Positions 1 to 5,276 of a stretch of 10,728 nucleotides of DNA are shown in pieces. Every line of letters begins with the position of its first letter. The first letter of the stretch is position 1. A program made the position numbers and the translations under genes. The stretch comes from Bacillota bacterium (GTDB taxonomy: Bacteria; Bacillota_A; Clostridia; Clostridiales; Clostridiaceae): the NCBI GenBank assembly GCA_021837545.1, contig JAKBFR010000083.1, positions 1-10,728 of the forward strand, written 5' to 3'. A model generated the notes under the pieces. It was not told the DNA's origin. It did not search any database and saw nothing but the letters and a program-made list of their open reading frames with translations.

Positions 1-28
1 CCAAAATTCTTTTTACTGTCTTATTCAT
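1..28 (-). CDS. 5' end of an unidentified gene, cut by the window edge
   Basis: An ATG at 26-28 (minus strand) opens a frame of nine codons, MNKTVKRIL, that runs off the left edge. The start is supported by a good ribosome binding site, AAAGGGG at about 39-45, ten bases upstream. A basic start followed by hydrophobic residues could be the beginning of a signal peptide or membrane segment, but nine residues cannot show this. It lies downstream of the polyamine cluster on the same strand, beyond the terminator at 192-236, so it is probably a separate transcription unit. No function can be assigned. Confidence 0.45.
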
Positions 29-191
29 TATTTACTATCCCCTTTACTATTTATAATCATGATAATTTTACCCTTTTATTATTTCTCTGATGTCTATAGT
101 TTATTTCTGTTTATAGAATAGTATAATATTCCTTTGTTAACATTAATTTATTAATAGGTAAAATAGTTGTAAACAAAATGTTAAAAAATAA
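29..191. other. AT-rich leader region of the gene at the left edge
   Basis: This stretch has no credible coding frame on either strand. Read on the minus strand it should hold the promoter of the gene starting at 28. Candidate elements are a TTGTTT (171-176) with TAATAA (148-153) 17 bases away, and a TTAACA (135-140) with CTATAA (111-116) 18 bases away. Neither pair is close enough to consensus to choose between them in such AT-rich DNA. Confidence 0.3.
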
Positions 192-236
192 CAAATAAAA
201 AAAATGAATCATGTATCAAAATACATAATTCATTTT
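192..236 (-). terminator. Rho-independent terminator ending the polyamine cluster
   Basis: The arms AAAATGAAT (201-209) and ATTCATTTT (228-236) pair perfectly. After one mismatch (210/227), ATGTAT (211-216) pairs with ATACAT (221-226) around a four-base loop. Read on the minus strand the hairpin runs straight into TTTTTTTTATTTG, a proper U-tract, so it terminates leftward transcription coming from speB. On the plus strand no U-tract follows. Confidence 0.75.
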
Positions 237-240
237 CCAT

Positions 241-354
241 TTATATATAAATAATGTTTTTTACTAAATTAACAACATTCTTTGCTTCCTCAGCTTGCTT
301 CTTAGGGACTTTAAATGAAATATTTTTAATACTCTTTTTAGGCGAAAATTTACC
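241..354 (-). pseudogene. Remnant of a small coding sequence (C-terminal 37 codons)
   Basis: Between the speB stop and the terminator, one minus-strand frame reads like real protein for 37 residues and ends in TAA at 241-243. It contains SIKNISFKVPKKQ followed by AEEAKNVVNLVKN, a basic stretch and then a plausible amphipathic helix. An in-frame TAA at 355-357 lies immediately upstream, and there is no ATG, GTG or TTG in the open stretch, so it cannot be expressed as it stands. The likeliest reading is the decayed 3' end of a gene once placed between speB and the terminator. I do not recognise the family. A chance open frame is possible, although the composition is unlike the surrounding spacer. 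Confidence 0.35.
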
Positions 355-370
355 TTATTTATATGTTTTA

Positions 371-1216
371 TTAATATATGCTAAGTAATAGCTCTCTTAA
401 AACTTTGCAAGCTAACGCTGTTGAACTTCCGCTTTGGTCATATATTGGTGATAATTCATTTACGTCCATTCCAACAATATTTAATTTGGAAACTTTTAAA
501 ATTGCACCTAATAACTCCATGAAAGTTACCCCTCCAGCTTCTGGTGTTCCTGTGCCTGGGAATACTGATGGATCTAAAACATCTAAATCTATTGTGAAAT
601 ATATTGGCTTTCCTTTTAATTTCTCAATAACTTCTTCAAGCCCTATGAAATTAAATTTGCTAGTAGATACATGATCTTTTCCCCAATATATTTCTTCTCT
701 ATCTCCAGATCTTATTCCAAATTGAAATATTTTATTATCTCCAATAATATCCCATACTCTATGCATAACTGAAGCATGTGACAATTTTTCGCCTAAATAA
801 TCATCTCTTAAATCAGCATGTGCATCAAAATGAATCACATGTAGGTCTGGATATTTTTTAACTACAGCTCTAACTGCACCTAATGTAACTAAATGTTCTC
901 CACCTATCATGCAAGGAATTTTATTATCATTAACTATTTCTTCTGTAAATTCTTCAATTTGATTTAAAGCTCTGCTAGGATTTCCAAAAGGAAGTTCTAA
1001 ATCTCCTCCATCAAAAATAGCTATATCTTCTAAATCTTTATCTTGATATGTGCTATATGTTTCTACTCCAAAAGATTCACTTCTCATTGCTTTACTTGCA
1101 AATCTTGTACCTGGTCTAAAAGAAGTTGTTGAATCAAATGGTGCCCCAAATATAACTATTTTAGATTCATCATATTCATTATCACAACCTATAAAAGTTT
1201 CTATATTTCTATTCAT
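371..1216 (-). CDS. speB: Agmatinase-family ureohydrolase (agmatinase or aminopropylagmatine ureohydrolase)
   Basis: A manganese ureohydrolase of the arginase/agmatinase family, 281 residues, full length and cytosolic. It hydrolyses a guanidino group to release urea; the expected reaction is agmatine to putrescine. Metal-binding motifs are all visible: GGEH (H108), DAHAD (D131, H133, D135) and TIDLDVLDP (D210, D212), with the conserved SHAS after the second motif and the C-terminal GMDVNELSP. The N-terminal APFDSTTSFRPGTRF segment is typical of agmatinases rather than arginases. The ATG at 1214-1216 is preceded by AAGGAGA at 1229-1235. It is the last gene of the polyamine cluster, about 216 bases after nspC and beyond two stem-loop repeats. 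Because a carboxyaminopropyl-type dehydrogenase and decarboxylase lie just upstream, the true substrate could instead be N1-aminopropylagmatine, giving spermidine directly; the sequence alone cannot decide. Confidence 0.92.
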   Translation of the reverse strand: MNRNIETFIGCDNEYDESKIVIFGAPFDSTTSFRPGTRFASKAMRSESFGVETYSTYQDKDLEDIAIFDGGDLELPFGNPSRALNQIEEFTEEIVNDNKIPCMIGGEHLVTLGAVRAVVKKYPDLHVIHFDAHADLRDDYLGEKLSHASVMHRVWDIIGDNKIFQFGIRSGDREEIYWGKDHVSTSKFNFIGLEEVIEKLKGKPIYFTIDLDVLDPSVFPGTGTPEAGGVTFMELLGAILKVSKLNIVGMDVNELSPIYDQSGSSTALACKVLRELLLSIY

Positions 1217-1291
1217 TGTTATTTCATCTCTCCTTATCTACTCATTTTTCAACTGAATTATCTGAGTGTTTTATGATTATTGTACATTATT

Positions 1292-1363
1292 AAGGAAACT
1301 CGACTCACATACGTTCGCTGAGTAAGTTCGAATACCCAAATCGAAGATTTGGACTCTCACTTA
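1292..1363 (-). repeat. Stem-loop repeat, copy 1
   Basis: One of five near-complete copies of a roughly 72-base element, all in the same orientation. On the plus strand it starts AAGGAAACTCGACTCACAT and ends CTCTCACTTA. Helix 1 is CCAAATC (1336-1342) / GATTTGG (1346-1352) around a three-base loop. A second weaker hairpin uses ACTCA (1303-1307) and TGAGT (1319-1323). It abuts copy 2 directly, so the two form a tandem pair between nspC and speB. Neither copy has a U-tract, so they are not ordinary terminators. Confidence 0.8.
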
Positions 1364-1435
1364 AGGAAACTCGACTCACATTCGTTCGCTGAGTAAGTGA
1401 GTCTCATCAAATCACAGATTTGAGTTCTCTACTTA
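1363..1435 (-). repeat. Stem-loop repeat, copy 2, supplying the nspC stop codon
   Basis: The second tandem copy. Helix 1 is CAAATC (1408-1413) / GATTTG (1417-1422) around ACA. Read on the minus strand the element begins TAAGTAGAG, and its first three bases are the TAA stop of nspC at 1433-1435. Its other end, AAGGAAACTCGACTCAC, matches copies 1, 3 and 5 closely. Helix 2 can form between ACTCA (1374-1378) and TGAGT (1390-1394). Confidence 0.8.
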
Positions 1436-2575
1436 TGATAATCGATTTTTAAAGTCTTCATATCCAAATTCTTTTACTACTTCAATACCTTTTTCTTCAC
1501 TATATTTCACAATAGCTGGAAGATTCACTCCGTTAAAAGTATTATTTTTAACCATTGAGTAAATTGCCATATCACAAAATACTAATTTATCTCCAGGTTT
1601 TAATGGTTCTTTAAAAGAATAATCCCCAATTATATCCCCTGCAAGACAAGTTGGTCCACCAAATCTATAAGTAAACTCAAATTCGTTAGGTTTACCTGAT
1701 CCTATAATATTCGGTCTATATGGCATTGCAAGTACATCTGGCATATGGCATTCTGCTGAAGTATCTAAGATTGCTATATCCATTCCATTTTCCATTGTAT
1801 CTAAAACTGTTGATACAAGAAAGCCTGTATTCAAAGCAATAGCTTCCCCTGGTTCTAGATAAACTTGTACTCCATACTTATCTTTTATGAAATTAATAGA
1901 TTTAATCAGGGTTTCTAAATCATAATCTTCTCTAGTAATATGATGTCCACCACCAAAATTAATCCATTTCATTTTTTTTATGTATTCTCCAAACTTTTCA
2001 TCTACTACTTTTATTGTACGTTCAAGAGTATCTGAATTTTGTTCACACATACTATGAAAGTGTAATCCATCTATTCCGTCAAGCTCATCTTCTTCAAAGT
2101 TTGCTATTGTAACTCCCATTCTTGAATTTTTAAAACATGGATTATACATATCTGTTTCTATTTCAGAATATTCAGGGTTAATTCTTATAGCACATTCAAT
2201 TTTTTTCCCTTGAACATTTTTAACTTTATTTCTAAATTTTTTCCATTGGTTAAATGAATTAAAAATTATATGATCAGAATATTTCATAATTTCATCAAAT
2301 TCATCTTCTCTATATGCTGGAGCATAAATATGTACTTCTTTGCCCATTTCTTCATATCCAAGTCTAGCTTCATGCAAAGAACTTGATGTAACTCCATTTA
2401 AATACTTCCCTATTAAAGGAAAAGTTGAAAACATTGAAAAAGCTTTTGTTGCTAAAATTATTTTAGCCCCTGTTTCCTTTTGTACATACTCTAAAATTTC
2501 TAAGTTTTTTTTAAGAAGCCTTTCATCCACCACATAACATGGAGATGGTAATTTATTTAAATCTATATCATTCAT
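1433..2575 (-). CDS. nspC: Carboxynorspermidine/carboxyspermidine decarboxylase
   Basis: A PLP enzyme with the alanine-racemase-like fold (fold type III), 380 residues. The family removes the carboxyl group from carboxynorspermidine or carboxyspermidine (and, in related pathways, carboxyaminopropylagmatine) as the last step of aspartate-semialdehyde-dependent aminopropyl addition. Visible hallmarks are the PLP lysine in ATKAF (K44), the HFHSMCE strand (172-178), the glycine-rich phosphate loop NFGGGHH (about 206-212), EPGEA (241-245), and the catalytic-cysteine motif GGPTCLAGD (C310). The start is the ATG at 2573-2575, nine bases after GGAGG (2585-2589). A TTG at 2629 would extend the frame by 18 residues but lies in the putative -35 box. 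Upstream is the matching dehydrogenase, 482 bases away across repeats. The stop codon lies inside a stem-loop repeat. Confidence 0.92.
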   Translation of the reverse strand: MNDIDLNKLPSPCYVVDERLLKKNLEILEYVQKETGAKIILATKAFSMFSTFPLIGKYLNGVTSSSLHEARLGYEEMGKEVHIYAPAYREDEFDEIMKYSDHIIFNSFNQWKKFRNKVKNVQGKKIECAIRINPEYSEIETDMYNPCFKNSRMGVTIANFEEDELDGIDGLHFHSMCEQNSDTLERTIKVVDEKFGEYIKKMKWINFGGGHHITREDYDLETLIKSINFIKDKYGVQVYLEPGEAIALNTGFLVSTVLDTMENGMDIAILDTSAECHMPDVLAMPYRPNIIGSGKPNEFEFTYRFGGPTCLAGDIIGDYSFKEPLKPGDKLVFCDMAIYSMVKNNTFNGVNLPAIVKYSEEKGIEVVKEFGYEDFKNRLS

Positions 2576-2599
2576 TATTATAAACCTCCACTTCATAAC

Positions 2600-2629
2600 T
2601 ATATAGCCAACTACATAAGGAATTGTCAA
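2600..2629 (-). promoter_or_regulatory. Putative sigma-A promoter for nspC
   Basis: Read on the minus strand there is a perfect TTGACA (2624-2629), an 18-base spacer and TATATA (2600-2605). Transcription would begin a few bases before the GGAGG site, giving a very short leader. The -35 box begins two bases past the end of the inverted repeat at 2632-2672. If active, nspC and speB can be expressed independently of the upstream genes. Confidence 0.5.
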
Positions 2630-2631
2630 TA

Positions 2632-2672
2632 CTCAATGCTCAATTTTCAATTGTTGCTCCCTGAGCATTGAG
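2632..2672. repeat. Perfect inverted repeat upstream of nspC
   Basis: CTCAATGCTCA (2632-2642) and TGAGCATTGAG (2662-2672) form an 11-bp perfect stem with a 19-base loop. There is no U-tract on either strand. Its position next to the putative -35 box of nspC fits either an operator-like site or the end of a small non-coding mobile element. Confidence 0.6.
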
Positions 2673-2735
2673 AATTTATTTCCCATATCTAACGTTATTC
2701 TCATTTTTATAGCTATTATTAATTTTGACCTAATT

Positions 2736-2778
2736 ATTAAGAATGATGAAGAAAATATATTCCCTCATCATTCTTAAT
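2736..2778. repeat. Perfect 14-bp inverted repeat
   Basis: ATTAAGAATGATGA (2736-2749) pairs perfectly with TCATCATTCTTAAT (2765-2778) across a 15-base loop. It lies in the 482-base spacer between the dehydrogenase and decarboxylase genes. Neither side has a clear U-tract. AT-rich elements of this GAATGATGA type look like small non-autonomous or degenerate intergenic repeats; that interpretation is an inference. Confidence 0.65.
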
Positions 2779-2809
2779 TATAATGTTATTTTGTTTCATA
2801 TTTCCTTAG

Positions 2810-2892
2810 AAGGAAACTCGACTCGTATGCACTCGCTGAGTGCTCACAGAGTAAGCTACCATCATCAAATCATAGATTTGGATGTCTGCTTA
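2810..2892 (-). repeat. Stem-loop repeat, copy 3
   Basis: A diverged, slightly longer copy of the same element. Helix 1 is CAAATC (2866-2871) / GATTTG (2875-2880) around ATA, as in copies 2 and 5. Helix 2 is different in sequence but still present: GCACTC (2829-2834) / GAGTGC (2838-2843) with a three-base loop. The AGGAAACTCGACTCG end is conserved. Confidence 0.75.
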
Positions 2893-2915
2893 AGTGATTC
2901 ACACAAAATGATTTT
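2890..2915 (-). repeat. Partial sixth copy of the stem-loop repeat
   Basis: TAAGTGATTCACACAAAAT at 2891-2909 is identical to 3023-3041 inside copy 5. Copy 5 then has CATAGATTTTG, whereas here only GATTTTA remains, so the helix 1 loop region is deleted and the rest of the unit is missing. It sits between copies 3 and 4, which suggests that this spacer grew or shrank by recombination between copies. Confidence 0.6.
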
Positions 2916-2988
2916 AAAGGAAGTTAACTCGTATGCACGAGTTAACTAAGTTCGAAAACCAAAATGTAAAATTTTGATTCTCACTTAT
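2916..2988 (-). repeat. Stem-loop repeat, copy 4, with a replaced but perfect second stem
   Basis: Helix 1 is CAAAAT (2960-2965) / ATTTTG (2971-2976). Helix 2 is AGTTAACTCG (2922-2931) / CGAGTTAACT (2938-2947), a perfect 10-bp stem with a six-base loop, the strongest in the family. Its sequence differs from the ACTCA/TGAGT stem of copies 1 and 2, yet pairing is kept. The TTCGAA next to helix 1 is shared with copy 1. Confidence 0.75.
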
Positions 2989-2992
2989 CTAG

Positions 2993-3064
2993 AGGAAACT
3001 CGACTCGCATTCGCTCGCTGAGTAAGTGATTCACACAAAATCATAGATTTTGGTTCTCTACTTA
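2993..3064 (-). repeat. Stem-loop repeat, copy 5, supplying the dehydrogenase stop codon
   Basis: Helix 1 is CAAAATC (3036-3042) / GATTTTG (3046-3052) around ATA. Read on the minus strand the element begins TAAGTAGAG. Here the coding frame is shifted relative to copy 2, so the gene ends at the TAG (3058-3060) and not at the TAA. The last complete codon, AAG, and the final base of the codon before it are therefore repeat sequence. Confidence 0.8.
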
Positions 3065-4260
3065 ACTAAAGTTGGAGAGAAATCTTCTTTCCATGGTAAT
3101 CCCCATTTATTTAATTCTTCCATAAATGGATCTGGATCGAATTCTTCAATGTTATTAACTCCAGCTTTATTCCATATACCTTTCATGACTAAGCTTGCAC
3201 CTATCATAGCAGGAACTCCAGTTGTATATGAAATTGCTTGTGATCCAACTTCTTTATAACATTCTTCATGGTCACATACATTGTAAACATAGTAAGTCTT
3301 ATCTATTCCATCTTTTTTACCTTGGAATATACATCCTATGTTAGTTTTACCCTTAGTTCTTGGTCCAAGTGATGCTGGATCTGGTAAAATTGCTTTTAAG
3401 AATTGTAATGGAACTATTTGTTTTCCTTCATACTCAATTGGTTCAATAGAAGTCATACCAACATTTTCAAGTACATTTAAATGTGTTATGTACTTTTGTG
3501 AGAATGTCATCCAAAATCTAATTCTCTTAATACCTTTAATGTTAAGAGCTAAAGATTCTAATTCTTCATGATGTAATAAATACATATCCTTTGGTCCTAT
3601 TTCTGGGAAATCATAAACTTCTTTTAATTCAAGAGGTTCAGTTTCTACCCATTTTCCTTCTTCCCAATAGCTACCATTAGCTGTAATTTCACGAATATTT
3701 ATTTCAGGATTAAAGTTCGTTGCAAAATGATATCCATGATCTCCTGCATTGGCATCTAATATATCTATATAATTTATTTCATCGAAATAATGTTTTTGAG
3801 CATAAGCACTGAATACACCTGTAACGCCTGGATCAAATCCACTACCAAGTAGTGCTGTAATACCTGCTTTTTCGAATTTTTCTTTGTATTCCCATTGCCA
3901 CTTATATTCAAACTTAGCTGTATCAAGTGGTTCATAGTTAGCTGTATCAATATAATGAACCTTTGTTTCTAAACAAGCATCCATGATTGTTAAATCTTGA
4001 TAAGGAAGTGCAAGGTTTAAAACAACTTCTGGTTTAAATTCGTTAATAAGAGCTACTAACTCTTCCACATTATCAGCATCTACCTTTGCTGTATGTATTA
4101 TAGTTTTAGTTTTTCCTTCTAGTGAAGCTTTTATAGCATCACATTTTGATAAAGTTCTGCTAGCAATACAAATTTCTTCAAATACCTCTGAGTTTTGACA
4201 ACATTTATGAATAGCAACGCTAGCAACACCGCCAGCACCAATAATTAAAGCTTTTCCCAT
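3058..4260 (-). CDS. Carboxynorspermidine/carboxyspermidine dehydrogenase (saccharopine dehydrogenase-like)
   Basis: An NAD(P)H-dependent reductase of the saccharopine dehydrogenase (Lys1-like) family, 400 residues. These enzymes condense aspartate beta-semialdehyde with a diamine (putrescine, diaminopropane) or agmatine and reduce the Schiff base, giving a carboxylated aminopropyl product. A Rossmann dinucleotide motif GAGGVA starts at G8, and SRTLSKC follows the second strand. The segment GSGFDPGVTGVFSAYAQ (139-155) and the DILDANAGDHGYHFATNF region (167-184) are typical of carboxyspermidine dehydrogenases and separate it from lysine-pathway saccharopine dehydrogenases. The ATG at 4258-4260 follows GGAGG (4270-4274) by nine bases. 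The partner decarboxylase nspC is next downstream. The substrate cannot be read from the sequence: putrescine would give carboxyspermidine, agmatine would give carboxyaminopropylagmatine. Confidence 0.92.
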   Translation of the reverse strand: MGKALIIGAGGVASVAIHKCCQNSEVFEEICIASRTLSKCDAIKASLEGKTKTIIHTAKVDADNVEELVALINEFKPEVVLNLALPYQDLTIMDACLETKVHYIDTANYEPLDTAKFEYKWQWEYKEKFEKAGITALLGSGFDPGVTGVFSAYAQKHYFDEINYIDILDANAGDHGYHFATNFNPEINIREITANGSYWEEGKWVETEPLELKEVYDFPEIGPKDMYLLHHEELESLALNIKGIKRIRFWMTFSQKYITHLNVLENVGMTSIEPIEYEGKQIVPLQFLKAILPDPASLGPRTKGKTNIGCIFQGKKDGIDKTYYVYNVCDHEECYKEVGSQAISYTTGVPAMIGASLVMKGIWNKAGVNNIEEFDPDPFMEELNKWGLPWKEDFSPTLVK

Positions 4261-4344
4261 TATATAATTCCTCCAATTTATTTATATTATGTATAAATAT
4301 ATATTTAAATTAATAATATATACTTTAAAATAAAATTCTAACAT

Positions 4345-4372
4345 AATAAGGCATCTGAAAAAATGCCTTATT
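4345..4372. terminator. Hairpin between speE and the dehydrogenase gene, with its better U-tract on the plus strand
   Basis: AATAAGGCAT (4345-4354) and ATGCCTTATT (4363-4372) form a perfect 10-bp stem with an eight-base loop, the only GC-containing terminator-like hairpin in this spacer. On the plus strand it ends in TTATTTTTCAT, a usable U-tract; on the minus strand the tail is only ATGTTAGAATTTT. It may weakly end or attenuate the speD-speA-speE transcript, or stop antisense transcription into speE. The 141-base spacer around it breaks the otherwise tight packing. Confidence 0.5.
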
Positions 4373-4401
4373 TTTCATACATTATTTTGAAAAGTTTTAC
4401 T

Positions 4402-5256
4402 TTATTCAGTAATACCGTCTAACATGTCTTTTACATAATTAGGTAATGCAAAACTTCCCACGTGAAGATCTGTATTATAGTATTTTGTTTTTATGCCTAA
4501 TTTATTCCAAGCATCTGCATCTAAATCTTTAATCGGGTCATATTTTTTTGAAGCAAATCCAAATAACCAATGTCCTGATGGATAAGTTGGAATATGTGCT
4601 TGATATACTTTATTAATTGGGAAGTAATTCACTATTTTTTGATGTGCATCTTTCATTGCCTTAGCATGATACTCATAATATGGACTCTCATGTTGATTTA
4701 CTAACATTCCATCTTCCTTCAATGCTATATAGCAATTCCCATAAAATTCTTTTGTAAATAATCCTTCTCCTGGTCCAAATGGATCTGTTGAATCTACTAT
4801 TATTAAGTCATATTCATTTTTTTTGCCTCGAACAAACTTTAATCCATCTTCAAAAAATATTTTTACTCTTTTATCATCAAGTTTACATGCTGTTATTGGA
4901 AAATATTCTTTACATACATCAACAACTCTTTCATCTATTTCAACCATATCAATTTCTTCAATAGTACTATATCTTGTTAGCTCTCTTATAGTTCCGCCGT
5001 CTCCAGCCCCAATAACCAAAACCTTTTTAATATTAGGGTTTGTTGCCATTGGTACATGTACTATCATATCATGATAAATAAATTCATCTTTTTCTGTTAC
5101 CATCATTAATCCATCTAAGGTAAAAAACTTTCCGAATTCTTTTGCTTCCATAACATCTATTCTTTGAAACTCTGTTTGCTCACTATGTAGCTGTTTTTCA
5201 ACCTTAATTGAAAATCTGACATTTTCCGTATGTTGTTCTGTATACCACAACTCCAT
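4402..5256 (-). CDS. speE: Spermidine synthase-type aminopropyltransferase
   Basis: Transfers an aminopropyl group from decarboxylated AdoMet to an amine acceptor, usually putrescine to give spermidine. It has 284 residues and is close in length and layout to Bacillus subtilis SpeE. Motifs: the substrate-gate region DGLMMVTEKDEFIYHDM (48-64), in which YHD replaces the common YHE; the nucleotide loop GAGDGG (83-88); the catalytic DSTDPFGPG (155-163); QHESP (188-192); and YPSGHW (225-230). The start chosen is the ATG at 5254-5256, six bases after the GAGG of GTGAGG (5263-5268). The GTG of that motif would add four residues but overlaps the binding site. It lies 20 bases after speA and takes its co-substrate from SpeD. 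The acceptor could also be agmatine, as in thermophiles, though the overall similarity favours putrescine. Confidence 0.94.
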   Translation of the reverse strand: MELWYTEQHTENVRFSIKVEKQLHSEQTEFQRIDVMEAKEFGKFFTLDGLMMVTEKDEFIYHDMIVHVPMATNPNIKKVLVIGAGDGGTIRELTRYSTIEEIDMVEIDERVVDVCKEYFPITACKLDDKRVKIFFEDGLKFVRGKKNEYDLIIVDSTDPFGPGEGLFTKEFYGNCYIALKEDGMLVNQHESPYYEYHAKAMKDAHQKIVNYFPINKVYQAHIPTYPSGHWLFGFASKKYDPIKDLDADAWNKLGIKTKYYNTDLHVGSFALPNYVKDMLDGITE

Positions 5257-5276
5257 GATTAACCTCACTTTCCCAG

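Noticed and set aside
378..674. Plus-strand open frame opposite speB
   Set aside because: It is the antisense shadow of a well-conserved agmatinase; no ribosome binding site and no protein-like motifs.
2576..2629. Longer nspC product starting at TTG 2629
   Set aside because: The extra 18 residues have no family support, the TTG lies in the putative -35 box, and the ATG at 2575 has an ideal GGAGG site.
2743..2949. Plus-strand frame of 68 codons through the repeat-rich spacer
   Set aside because: It is made almost wholly of the inverted repeat and stem-loop repeat copies, and shows no conserved domain or convincing start signal.
1292..3064. CRISPR array
   Set aside because: The repeats are about 72 bases, two-hairpin, partly tandem without unique spacers of even length, and no cas genes are present.
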